Source: Antedon mediterranea
Taxonomy: Eukaryota > Echinodermata > Crinoidea > Comatulida > Antedonidae
Reading direction: 5' to 3'
Assembly: GCF_964355755.1 (NCBI RefSeq)
Contig: NC_092672.1
Span: 7,688,001 to 7,752,000 of the forward strand
DNA length: 64,000 nucleotides
Position 1 is the stretch's first letter; each line of letters begins with the position of its first letter. The notes below the pieces were generated by a model, which did no database searches, was not told where the DNA came from, and saw nothing but the letters and a program-made list of their open reading frames with translations. Both the position numbers and the translations under genes were made by a program. Below are positions 35,901 through 46,200 of this stretch, piece after piece.

Positions 35901-37585
35901 GATATCGGTAGTAGCAGGATTCGTAGTGATATCGGTAGTAGCGGGATTTGTAGTAATATTGGTAGTAGCGGGATTCGTAGTGATATCGGTAGTAGCGGGA
36001 TTCGTAGTGATATCGGTAGTAGCGGGATTCGTAGTGATATCGGTAGTAGCGGGAATCGTAGTAATAGCGGTAGTAACAGGATTAGTAGTGACATCGGTAG
36101 TAGCAGGATTCGTACAGGTAGTAGCGATAGTAGCAGCATTCGCAGTAATATCTATATTCAGCAGTCATGCATGAAAATAAAAGAACCAGAAAGTAATAAA
36201 TAATTGTAAACCTAAACAAAAATTGCCTGTATTTTAACATAAAATAATAGGAAATTAAAAAAATAGTAATACCGACGAATATTTAAAGGCATAGTATTTT
36301 CGGACAGACTCAGCTGAGTCCGTCAGTATACATTTCTTACTTATAAATTAACATTTAACAGTAAGTTTGTTTTAGCCTACCCTTGTACACTTCTATACCA
36401 GCAAGGAAACCGCCATACGTTCCACTTGCGTCGGTAATAAAGTTTATAACCAATGTATTACTTGAAGACCAAGTGTCTTGTGGCAAAACAGAACCTTCGT
36501 ATTTGACAGTCGTGCTTCCATCGTCAACTGACACATAATCATAGGCTGTTTCAATATCGAAAGCGTAGAATTTTAGTAACAGCACATTTTCAGGATTTGT
36601 ATGAAACGTCCAGGTGTAGTCCAGATCATTATCATATTGGTCTGGATAATTTTTTGATGCGATGTTCTCAGATTGGCTTGGACATAGAAAGTACTCCCCG
36701 GACCATGTTGTTTGACCTTACAAAAGAAAATTTGTAAAGATTAATTTATAATCCAAACATCCACAGCAGCCGGCCCAAAGCCCCCGGCCCAAAGCCCCCG
36801 GCCCAAAGGCCCCCCCCCCCCCCTCATCCACACATAAAACCCAAAAATGATCAGTTATTGAAGTGTATACTTGATATAACGATTCCTAACTATTCATGAA
36901 ATAATTATTTACTTTACTTTTTTGATGAAAACTTTGAACGTGTTTTCGCTACAAACCTGACAATAATAATTTTTTTATAAATATTACTTAAAGTCACCGT
37001 GGTCGTATATTGAAGAAGAGGTGGCTGCGTTTCGACAGGGAAGAGTGATATTCGAAAACTAAATATTTGACAACTAACGACAACTAAATATTCGTTACAC
37101 ATAGAGACTGAGAACACGTTCAGTCATGTAGTGGTTGTGACAGTGCCAAGAACACTGTGTTTATCAAGACTTTGTTTCAAGAGACTGAGAACACGTTCAG
37201 CCATTACGTGGTTGTGACAGTGTCAAGAACACTGTGTTCTTAAAGACATTTGTTTCAAGAAACTGAGAACAGTGTCAAGAACACTGTGTTTATCAAGACA
37301 GTTATTTCAAGTGACTGAGAACACGTTCAGCCATGACGTGGTTGTGACAGTGCCAAGAACACTGTGTTCATCCAGACATTTGTTTAAAAAACTGAGAATA
37401 TGTAGTGACAACTCTAAATCACTTGTTGTCAGTTATAAATGACAAACTGTAGGAAGTCCATTTCTGCATGGTAATGTTAATGCATGTTAAGATAGCTGCC
37501 CAATAGATTAGTTGAACTTACCAAAAGAAAAGTAATTTAAGTTGATGACAAAAATCAGAAACGTTTTCAACAAAACACGTTCCAT
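26875..37585 (-). CDS. Adhesion-type GPCR with CUB and mucin ectodomain, copy 2 (whole gene span)
   Basis: Fifteen phase-matched exons give a near-complete receptor: signal peptide 37522-37585, CUB 36381-36716, Thr-rich exon 35414-36151, stalk 33520-33621, 33072-33141 and 32631-32739, GPS-like 32464-32543 and 32333-32395, TM1 30532-30632, TM2 30175-30280, TM3-4 29261-29481, TM5 28932-28995, loop 28367-28467, TM6-7 27937-28105, tail 26875-26991. The 7TM segments match family B2 closely. The summed coding length would be 2442 nt (813 residues), but the exon at 32333-32395 is one base shorter than in copy 1. This copy may therefore be frameshifted before TM1. It probably signals through G proteins after ectodomain engagement; the ligand is unknown. 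Confidence 0.8.
27130..27560 (+). mobile_element. Decayed LINE remnant in the aGPCR copy 2 last intron
   Basis: HYCYNFNRSGIGLRPPKANL resembles the degenerate C-terminal region of LINE proteins, followed by a T/A-rich 3' UTR-like stretch ending TCTTGAATCTTGAG. Weak call. Confidence 0.3.
27937..28105 (-). CDS. aGPCR copy 2 exon 14: TM6 and TM7
   Basis: It encodes LILLAPVVGLPWIFGIIILF (TM6, GLPWIFG as in the family GLTWIFG) and FVIMNSFQGFFIWLSQCVFS (TM7, NS-QGFFI). These are the most diagnostic adhesion-GPCR signatures in the window. Confidence 0.93.
28367..28467 (-). CDS. aGPCR copy 2 exon 13: end of TM5 and intracellular loop 3
   Basis: It encodes IISVQIVVIGHIALTKTRF, then a basic loop SKEDKNSIKRI. 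The exon is 101 nt, phase 0 in, 2 out, donor GTATCA. Confidence 0.75.
28932..28995 (-). CDS. aGPCR copy 2 exon 12: ECL2 and TM5
   Basis: It encodes CWLKMDFAIWTFIIPMAITL, with the family CWL signature of extracellular loop 2 followed by TM5. The copy-1 equivalent is cut by the window edge at 1-34. Confidence 0.85.
29261..29481 (-). CDS. aGPCR copy 2 exon 11: TM3 and TM4
   Basis: It encodes CAAIAGCLHYSLLAAFAWML (TM3 with the conserved Cys and HY-LAAF-WML) and SRYLGWIVPSIIVGVTAG (TM4, with the family's GW-P-I-VG core). Acceptor TTTTTTCCAG, donor GTAAAA, phase 0 in, 2 out. Confidence 0.9.
30175..30280 (-). CDS. aGPCR copy 2 exon 10: loop 1 and TM2
   Basis: It encodes SLRNSERHKILCHLVVALLI and continues VNFFYAFLG, equal to the R-x-KIHxNLxxALL pattern of adhesion GPCR TM2. 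Donor GTAAGT, phase 0. Confidence 0.85.
30532..30632 (-). CDS. aGPCR copy 2 exon 9: TM1
   Basis: It encodes KTLSIITNVGLAISSLFLII, which matches the family B TM1 pattern (ALSIITYIGCGISL). Phase 0 in, 2 out; the split codon makes Lys at the start of intracellular loop 1. Confidence 0.85.
31290..32295 (-). repeat. Second copy of the 1.3-kb dispersed repeat
   Basis: It lies in the intron between the GPS-like exon and TM1 of aGPCR copy 2; copy 1 has about 150 bp of unrelated sequence at 2430-2570 instead. Confidence 0.5.
32333..32395 (-). CDS. aGPCR copy 2 exon 8: second half of GPS-like motif, 1-nt deletion
   Basis: The exon is 63 nt against 64 nt in copy 1 (2605-2668). One G is missing on the plus strand (gacgcaataagcgg versus gacgcaagtaagcgg), which shifts the frame before TM1. 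If the exon is used as drawn, this copy cannot make the 7TM part. Confidence 0.5.
32464..32543 (-). CDS. aGPCR copy 2 exon 7: first half of GPS-like motif
   Basis: It encodes NITNENSTNV, then IPACYYTENMD, which fits the C-x-(Y/F)-W start of a GPS with Tyr in place of Trp. Phase 0 in, 2 out; donor GTAAGT. Confidence 0.6.
32631..32739 (-). CDS. aGPCR copy 2 exon 6: GAIN-like beta strand region
   Basis: It encodes SDIVTIDVYDDKGEEVGMNL followed by EIKFPVIK, resembling the alternating strands just before the GPS in adhesion receptors. Phase 2 in, 0 out; donor GTACGT. Confidence 0.65.
33072..33141 (-). CDS. aGPCR copy 2 exon 5: stalk / GAIN-like
   Basis: It encodes GKYTIVAEKETVDEDTHFNV. The acceptor TTTCACCTCTTTGTCTAG has a good pyrimidine tract and the phase (1 in, 2 out) fits both neighbours. 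I preferred this to an upstream in-frame ATG that would give a false signal peptide. Confidence 0.65.
33520..33621 (-). CDS. aGPCR copy 2 exon 4: stalk
   Basis: The 102-nt phase 1-1 exon encodes IKNITSPEVKDVPLTAEPDS and then a Ser/Thr-rich, acidic end. The function is not recognised. It lies between the mucin exon and the GAIN-like part, with an N-glycosylation sequon NIT. Confidence 0.65.
33830..35191 (+). mobile_element. Non-autonomous Helitron in the aGPCR copy 2 intron
   Basis: It starts TCTATATTATAAGTGAGAGA, ends with a GC hairpin (CCCACCCTGGGGCGGG) and then CTAG, and is inserted between A and T without duplication. Copy 1 at 4101/4102 has the empty site. No Rep/helicase frame is seen. 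A (TTTG)n run lies at 33866-33892. Confidence 0.85.
35414..36151 (-). CDS. aGPCR copy 2 exon 3: Thr-rich mucin-like repeats
   Basis: The 738-nt phase 1-1 exon is a tandem array of a 27-nt unit encoding variants of TTNPATTDI, with THPATTDTT units near the 3' end. It should form an O-glycosylated stalk. The acceptor GCTGAATATAG and the donor after CCGGTAACTAAGG are clean. Confidence 0.8.
36381..36716 (-). CDS. aGPCR copy 2 exon 2: CUB domain
   Basis: This 336-nt, phase 1-1 exon contains KNYPDQYDN, NVLLLKFYAFDIE, YDYVSVDDGST, PQDTWSSSNTLVINF and GGFLAGIEVYKG. These are CUB features; only one cysteine (FLCPSQS) is kept. Confidence 0.85.
36773..36822 (+). repeat. Short GC-rich tandem repeat
   Basis: Three copies of CGGCCCAAAGCCCC followed by a C run, in the first intron of aGPCR copy 2; striking in an AT-rich region. 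Confidence 0.8.
37105..37400 (+). repeat. 78-bp minisatellite in aGPCR copy 2 intron 1
   Basis: Three to four irregular copies of the same unit as 8513-9310, showing change in copy number since the duplication. Confidence 0.8.
37522..37585 (-). CDS. aGPCR copy 2 exon 1: signal peptide
   Basis: ATG at 37585-37583 starts MERVLLKTFLIFVINLNYF, a hydrophobic signal peptide. Donor GTAAGT follows in phase 1. It is almost identical to the first exon of the kinase genes. Confidence 0.8.
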
Positions 37586-38674
37586 CGTAAGAGAAAGTAA
37601 ACGCTGACAAGATATTTCAAGAAATACAGTACACTATGTATCGTATGTCTTCCAAAGGAATCAAACAATTATAATCCTAACATCTAGACCCTTCTCTGTT
37701 AAAATTCTACAGATTTAACTTATTCAAGCAACTTATTAAGTAGTTAATGATGACAACATTACACATTAGTGGAAGTGCCAAGATTGAATATTACATCTTA
37801 GTGAACGCAATACAATCATTATTGTAGCTTTTGGTCTTCTTCGTCACTATGGAAAGAAAATGGTATATTGATTCTATGATATATTTATAATATTATTAAA
37901 TTAAAAAGTCATCAATGCTCTACAGTACGTCTACTAAATGATGAAATGAAAACAAACTAAGTAACATTATGATTGTATATTACCTCATCTTAGTAAACTC
38001 AATACTGTTATTTATATTAGATCCATCGTTTCTATGGAAAGAAAATTGATTTTTAGTGGTAAACAACATTAAAGTATGTTTCAATTGTATTGTTGACTTT
38101 TAATAAAGTCTAAAAGTCATCACCAATGCTTATATTGAAAATAAGTGCTCGTATATTTTAAGTTATTTTAATGTACTAAGGAAGGTTAGTAAAATGCGAT
38201 TTGCACACAAAAAATCATATTGATGCCCAGTCATTTTCTGAAACACGAGAATGGCATAATCCATGCTCTAAATTGATCAAAACGTAATTTCACAAAAGGG
38301 CGTATATATGTCATCACGGATGAGTGATCACACTGAAAAGCTAATTAGGAATAAATTAAATTATTTAAAAAATATTGTAACATTTTTGTGATCATTGTCA
38401 TTTAACTTTTTGGGACACACATCTGTACAGAAATAAATAAAGAAGAAGAATAAAGATTTCATACAATAACAATAGGTGATCACCTTATTAGTTGTTATAT
38501 ATATTATTTGGAATGTCGACCAAAAATACCAATGGTGTCAGCAGCTGGATGAACGAGTAAACAACTAAATACAGCGATGCCACTTCCACGTGTGCTACTA
38601 TTATTGTATAGTTTGCACTACTAAAATAGTACCTGTATGTAGACTACAACCTGTACATATTAGACCTACGGTAC

Positions 38675-38737
38675 CTTGCCTTTGAGGTTGAGAGCTACGT
38701 TAGGCCTAGAATGTCCGTCATCGTCATGAACACTAAT
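38675..38737 (-). promoter_or_regulatory. Probable non-coding 5' exon upstream of aGPCR copy 2
   Basis: Homologous to 10649-10712; donor GTACCG after CTCAAAGGCAAG. It suggests that a similar promoter lies just to the right. Confidence 0.4.
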
Positions 38738-40169
38738 TTCCTGAGTTTTTAATTTCTTTTCGATCTGGTTGACATTAATTTGTTAGTGCAGAATTACTAA
38801 AACTGTAATACCAATGTATATGTATAGGAATAATGCGATTATTTAGATCAACCTATATTGGATAATGTACGATGTAAACAAAGCTTTTAAAACAATGACA
38901 CGTGACAAGTTTGTTTTTAACAGCATTGCCTTCAGAGGTGATTTATTTTATAAACAAAATACTACTGAAAATGAAAAATAGTAAAATTTTTATTAAATAT
39001 TTAGTGTAATAACTTATACGTGGACGTTGTAGATTAATTATTTATTTAAATTATCAAATGATTCTGTACAAGGTTCGATCTAACAAACTTCACGTGACAA
39101 GTAATACTTGTTTTTAACAGCATCGCCGGCCGTCAGACGTGATTTATTTTATTAACAAAATACTACTGAAAAATGTAATGAAAAAAAAGTAACATTAAAT
39201 ATTAAGTGCAATACATTATACGTGGAAGTTGTAGATTAATGATTTATTTAAATTATTAAAATGATTCTGCACAAGGTATATGACCTGACAAAGATCACGT
39301 GATAACTTACTATGCAAACAGAGATTTAATTAAATGTTTTATGAACGTGCTTACAACTAGTTCTACCAATATAAAAGTAATACAATTAGTTAAAAACCGA
39401 TATTTCAAATCATTGGAAAGAAGTATAATTGATTACAATCTAATATTATTATATAGAAAAACATACCATAAATATATTCTAAGGCATTTTCTTTGGGAGT
39501 TTAATCAAGTAAAAGTTGGTGAAACTAACCGTCGTTGTTGTTCTAAACCTCGACTAACAGTTTCAATATAAAGTATATAGACATCACAATTTACACAATT
39601 GTTTTTTTAAAGAAAGTATGCGCTCTAACATGGAACTTATATAAATATATTTATTTAAATTCTGCATAATTGTATAAATGTTATAATATTGTATGAGGCA
39701 GCGAGTCATATAATTATAATGTTATCCACACTTTGCTACCAGAAATCACATTGAAAGATTAATTATTTTTTCGTATTCAATTTGCCAACATAGATCTTAG
39801 GTATAATCACAACATATTCAATTAAGAATGAAATATATGCACCAAGTATGGCAATTCAATCTCAAATTATGGAGGAACGTTAAATCTATGTATACATTAC
39901 GTACATATATGCACATATTGCTTTAATGATAGAATATTTATTTATTTATTTTATTTTATTCAGTTGTCAACCAACAGCGATGAAACCGTCACCAACAGGT
40001 TGAATAAAATATACTTTTAAAGCATTTGTTCCTAATTTGAAACTTATAAACGCTTAATTCTAATTGGATTTTCTTAATCCTCCTCCTCGATAGTTTGTCG
40101 ACATGTAGGTATTTCATATTGATTAGGCATCTGTGATTCCAGGTGGTCTGGTGCGCAGGACATCGTGTA
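38738..40169. other. Intergenic region between RTK and aGPCR copy 2
   Basis: Paralogous to 10713-11920. It holds the probable GPCR promoter and the RTK 3' UTR. A short frame conserved in both copies (11075-11260, 39299-39571) looks non-coding because it has no known similarity and its end is not conserved. Confidence 0.5.
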
Positions 40170-40286
40170 CTAGGTCAAAACGTCGCTAGGTTGTATGGAT
40201 GCCTCATATACGGTTTTCTTTGTGTAGATACACGGCTCATACTTGTTGCCTGCGGTGTCTTTTGCTGAACTTGTCATTTTACATTC
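40170..40286 (-). CDS. RTK last exon: cytoplasmic tail with tyrosines
   Basis: The 38-codon tail has three tyrosines in YEPCIYTKKTVYEAS, possible phosphotyrosine docking sites, and ends PSDVLT then TAG. The paralogous exon at 12009-12026 ends after five residues because of a TAA. Confidence 0.8.
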   Translation of the reverse strand, partial: ECKMTSSAKDTAGNKYEPCIYTKKTVYEASIQPSDVLT

Positions 40287-43200
40287 CTAATAGAAAAGAA
40301 CACAAAAAACAATTTAGTATTTGTAAATGTGTATATTATTCGTTATCGTGCATAAGACAAAAATATACTAATAAAAAAAAATAGAAACAGATATACATAC
40401 CATTTCTGCGTTAGACTCCATTGGTAAGTAATCATTTTTCGTCGCATTCTCTAACAAAGTATCTAATTCATTGAACAGTATGTCAAAGGTTGGTCGTTTA
40501 TCAGGAGATTTCTTCCAACATCTTTTCATTATAGAATACCTGTAAAAAATAATATATTTCGTTTTTGAAGAATTTAAGAATGAATAAGACCGTTTAATTT
40601 TTTTAATGTAAATAAATAAAACTATGATAACTTAGGTTTTATTTAAAAACATTGAATGGGCTAAAGCCCTTTTACACCAAATGTGTATAAACATACAGTA
40701 TTAAGTCTATTTTTATAAACGGATCAAATAATATTTTGAATACGTTAAATCATAAAATTAAACTCTTTATTTAAAACAAATTAAACAAATTATGAGTACA
40801 TAGGCTACTAATGCTATAAATAAGCCCCCTTTTAATCATGTACATACTTTATTTAAATTAGTTTTTTCCTATATTAAACGCAGTGATAGACACATATTTA
40901 ATGTAATTATGTTGCTTACACTTGGTGTGGACAGTTGTCTGGCTGTGCCATTCGGTGTCCTTGTTGCATTTTCTTCGGAAGCATTTCTATGAGAACATCC
41001 GGATATGGAACTTTTCCATAAGTAAATATTTCGTACAAAACAACACCAAAAGACCACCTGGATTTTATAATAAACAATTATTCATTTTTAATCACTAATA
41101 TTTTAACAAATGCCCTGCTACAATTCTCACTACTGCGCTTGAAGAGATGAAGTAAAGATGGTTTTGTGTGGTATGTGATGCAAAATACTATGTATGTATA
41201 GTAATAATAAATAGGATAATAATATTAAAAAAAACAAACTTACACGTCACTTTCTGATGACATCCGTTTTTCAAATATTGTTTCCAAGCTATACCATTTT
41301 ACGGGTACCTCACCATCGGATAGTTTGATATAACCTCTCTCATATACGTCTTGTCCGAGCCCAAAATCAGCAACTTTTGCAATTAAGTTTTCTCCAATTA
41401 GAATGTTTCTTGCAGCTAAATCACCGTGAACTATTTTGTTTGCAGCGACATAGTACTACAAATAGATACCAAATAGAATTTAAATCTTAAAAAAAAAAAC
41501 TTCATTATCAAAACAATTAGGTTATATGTAAGTATATAACGTATTAATTCTTAAAATCTTATTTTCAATTCAATCACTCGGGATACTGTGAAAGAAACGG
41601 CGAATTGCTGTACTTATTAGTGTGAACGTTTTGAAAAGGAATATGCTCATTTTTAACCTGTTGGCGTTCTAATTAAGCAAATTCGACAATTAATAATGGA
41701 AATGTAAATGATGTATAATAAATTATGTTAAAAACATAAAAGTAATGATATTTATAATAATAATAATAACTGTCAATAATTAATAATAAAAAAAAAATTG
41801 ATTGATTGCAGCTTAATACTCACCATTCCAGATGTAATTTGTCTGGCTAAACTATATAGTTCTACAAGTCCGATATCGAAGGTTGGGTCAGTGAATTCAA
41901 CTTCTTTCTTCATCTAGTATCGAAAAGCAAAAACAACACAACATCCATCATTTGACAATGTTAAAACACATTTAAATCACATCAATAAACAAAAGATATG
42001 TTGGAGTTAATAATATGTCCACTACCCTAATTGAGTACGTGTTTTTTCGTTGAATAATAGTGAATGAACTATAGCATAGGCCTACAATCTTAACTAATGA
42101 ATTAAAATAATTTTTCATTATTGCTATTTATGAGACATCACCAATGTACATCAAGCTGAGTTTTTAAGAACGTAATAGTGGAAGTGTCTGGTAAACATAA
42201 ATCAACCGAAGCAATTAGGCCTATTCTAGAACCTGGTCATACTCTAGGCCTACCTCCCGCATATGGTGCACACATACCTGCTCTGAGGCTCGTAAGAAGT
42301 GAAGCAAGCTACCATATTTCATGTATTCAGTAATAATTAACAGTGGGTCGTATGTTGTCCTACATTTTAATATACCAAGAACATTTTTGTGATTTGCAAG
42401 TTGGATCATCAAGTCGATTTCATTTTTAAAGTCTTCCTTCTCTCCAGCCGACGACGTTTCTAAATAAGTTTTACAAGATCATAAACAACAGTAGTAACAA
42501 ATAATAATTACTTTAGTGAATTAAGGTGAAGAACTATTTTCTTTTATATTTCATATATACTATTTGATTAGATTACACACATACCTAGTGGCGTCTTTAC
42601 AGCGACATTGATCGCGTTTTCTGCAACGCATTTTAAAGTACATGAAAATACTTTTCCAAAACGGCCTCCACCAATCAAGACGCGACTATCCCAATCAAGA
42701 TGTTCCTTATCCTTTAACTCATGACCCTTGAACTTAATATCCGGTACAAGTCGTGGAATTAGTAACTCTATATTATCTTTCGTTGTAAAAAAGTAATTAA
42801 ACAAAATGGTATTATGGCATATTAATTTACAGATAATTAATGTTATTTACAAACTGTAGCTATGTTAAATTAAATTACCTTGTGTCAAATTTACAGTACG
42901 ATGTTTATTTCTATATCGTAGTGCTAAAAATATCAAAACAGCTAAACACACAGAGGGAACAATTATACCGACCAAGAGAACAGGGGCAATGCTTGTCTGC
43001 AGAGTTGATGGTTCCGTTGTGTAAGTGAAACTGTCAACAGCTTATGATAGAGAAGTATCGATTTATAAAACATATCTTTAGAATAAAATTATAATGTTGG
43101 GGTTGGTGACAAATGAACTAGTAGTCGTCGTATCGGTAGTTGCAGGATTAGCAATCGTAGTATCGGTAGTAGCAGGATTAGTAGTCGTAGTATCGGTAGT

Positions 43201-46200
43201 TGCAGGACTAGTAGTCGTAGTATCGGTAGCTGCAGGACCAGTAGTCGTAGTATCGGTAGTTGCAGGACTAGTAGTCGTAGTATCGGTAGTTGCAGGACTA
43301 GTAGTCGTAGTATCGGTAGGTGCAGGACTAGTAGTCGTAGTATCGGTAGTTGCAGGACTAGTAGTCATAGTATCGGTAGTCCCAGGACTAGTAGTCGTAG
43401 TATCGGTAGTTGCAGGACTAGTAGTCGTAGTATCGGTAGTAGCAGGATTAGTAGTCGTAGTATCGGTAGTTGCAAGACTAGTAGTCGTAGTATCGGTAGT
43501 TGCAGGATTAGAAATCGTAGTATCGGTAGTTGCAGGACTAGTAGTCGTAGTATCGGTAGTTGCAGGACTAGTTGTCGTAGTATCGGTAGTTGCAGGACTA
43601 GTAGTCGTAGTATCGGTAGTTGCAGGACTAGTAGTGGTAGTATCGGTAGTTGCAGGACTAGTAGTCGTAGTATCGGTAGTTGCAGGACTAGTAGTCGTGG
43701 TATCGGTAGTTGCAGGATTAGCAATCGTAGTATCTGTAGTTGCACGACTAGTAGTCGTAGTATCGGTAGTTGCAGGACTAGTAGTCGTAGTATCGGTAGT
43801 TGCAGGATTAGTAGTCGTAGTATCGGTAGTTGCAAGACTAGTAGTCGTAGTATCGGTAGTTGCACGATTAGCAATCGTAGTATCGGTAGTTGCAGGACTA
43901 GTAATCGTAGTATCGGTAGTTGCAGGACTAGTTGTCGTAGTATCGGTAGTTGCAGGACTAGTAGTCGTAGTATCGGTAGTTGCAGGACTAGTAGTGGTAG
44001 TATCGGTAGTAGCAGGACTAGTAGTCGTAGTATCGGTAGTTGCAGGACTAGTAGTCGTGGTATCGGTAGTTGCAGGATTAGCAATCGTAGTATCTGTAGT
44101 TGCACGACTAGTAGTCGTAGTATCGGTAGTTGCAGGACTAGTAGTCGTAGTATCTGTAGTTGCAGGATTAGCAATCGTAGTATCGGTAGTTGCAGGACTA
44201 GTAGTCGTAGTATCGGTAGTTGAAGGACTAGTAGTCGTAGTATCGGTAGGTGCAGGACTAGTAGTCGTAGTATCGGTAGTTGCAGGACTAGTAGTCATAG
44301 TATCGGTAGTCCCAGGACTAGTAGTCGTAGTATCGGTAGTTGCATGACTAGTAGTCGTAGTATCGGTAGTAGCAGGATTAGTAGTCGTAGTATCGGTAGT
44401 TGCAAGACTAGTAGTCGTAGTATCGGTAGTTGCAGGATTAGCAATCGTAATATCGGTAGTTGCAGGACTAGTAGTCGTAGTATCGGTAGTTGCAGGACTA
44501 GTTGTCGTAGTATCGGTAGTTGCAGGACTAGTAGTCGTAGTATCGGTAGTTGCAGGACTAGTAGTGGTAGTATCGGTAGTAGCAGGACTAGTAGTCGTAG
44601 TATCGGTAGTTACAGGACTAGTAGTCGTGGTATCGGTAGTTGCAGGATTAGTAGTCGTAGTATCGGTAGTTGCAGGACTAGTGATTGTAGTATCGGTAGT
44701 TGCAGGACTAGTAGTCGTAGTATCGCCAGTTGCAGGACTAGTAGTCGTAGTATCGTTAGTTGCAGGACTAGTAGTCGTAGTATCGGTAGTTGGAGGACTA
44801 GTAGTCGTAGTATCGGTAGTTGCAGGACTAGTAGTCGTAGTATCGGTAGTTGCAGGATTAGCAATCGTAGTATCGGTAGTTGCAGGAGTAGTAGTCGTAG
44901 TATCAGTAGTTGCAGACTAGTAGTCGTAGTATCGGTAGTTGCAGGATTAGCAATCGTAGTATCGGTAGTAGTAGGACTAGTAGTCGTAGTATCGGTAGTT
45001 GCAGGACTAGTAGTCGTAGTATCGGTAATTGCACGACTAGTAGGCGTAGTATCGGTAGTTGCAGGACTAGTAGTCGTAGTATCGGTAGTTACCGGACTAG
45101 TAGTCGTAGTATCGGTAGTTGCAGGACTAGTAGTCGTAGTATCGGTAGTTGCAGGACTAGTAGTCGTAGTATCGATAGTTGCAGGACTAGTAGTCGTAGT
45201 ACCGGTTGTTGTTGCAGAACTAGTAGGCCTAGTCGTAGTATCCGTAGTTGCAGGACTAGTAGTCGCAGTATCGGTAGTTGCAGGATTAGGAATCGTAGTA
45301 TCGGTAGTAGCAGGACTAGTAGTCGTAATATCGGTAGTTGCAGGACTAGTAGTCTTAGTATCGGTAGTTGCAGGATTAGCAATCGTAGTATCGGTAGTTG
45401 CAGGACTAGTAGTCGTAGTATCAGTAGTTGCAGACTAGTAGTCGTAGTATCGGTAGTTGCAGGATTAGCAATCGTAGTGTCGGTAGTAGCAGGAATAGTA
45501 GTCGTAGTATCGGTAGTTGCAGGACTAGTAGTCGTAGTATCGGTAATTGCACGACTAGTAGTCGTAGTATCGGTAGTTGCAGGACTATTAGTCGCAGTAT
45601 CGGTAGTTACAGGACTAGTAGTCGTAGTATCGGTAAGTTGCAGGACTAGTAGTCGTAGTATCGGTAGTTGCAGGACTAGTAGTCGTAGTATCGGTAGTTG
45701 CAGGACTAGTAGTCGTAGTACCGGTTGTTGTTGCAGGACTAGTAGGCCTAGTCGTAGTATCCGTAGTTGCAGGACTAGTAGTCGCAGTATCGGTAGTTGC
45801 AGGATTAGCAATCGTAGTATCGGTAGTAGCAGGACTAGTAAGCGTATTATCAGTAGTTGCAGGACTAGTAATCGTAGTATCGGTAGTTGCAAGATTAGCA
45901 ATCGTAGTATTGGTAGTTGCAGGACTAGTAGTCGTAGTATCAGTAGTTGCAGACTAGTAGTCGTAGTATCGGTAGTAGCAGGACTAGTAGTCGTAGTATC
46001 GGTAGTAGCACGACTAGTAGTCGTAGTATCGGTAGTTGCAGGACTAGTAGTCGTAGTATCGGTAGTTGCACGACTAGTAGTCGTAGTATCGGTAGTTGCA
46101 GGACTAGTAGTCGTAGTATCGGTAGTTACAGGACTAGTAGTCGTAGTATCGGTAGGTGCAGGACTAGTAGTCGTAGTATCGGTAGTTGCAGGACTAGTAG

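Larger units (their letters stand above)
28962..41460. repeat. Segmental duplication, right copy
   Basis: Counterpart of 1-14040. The right breakpoint lies just past the kinase catalytic-loop exon, where the two intron sequences diverge. Confidence 0.9.

Noticed and set aside
39299-39571. Frame shared with 11075-11260
   Set aside because: Intergenic, ends differ between the copies, no recognisable domain.
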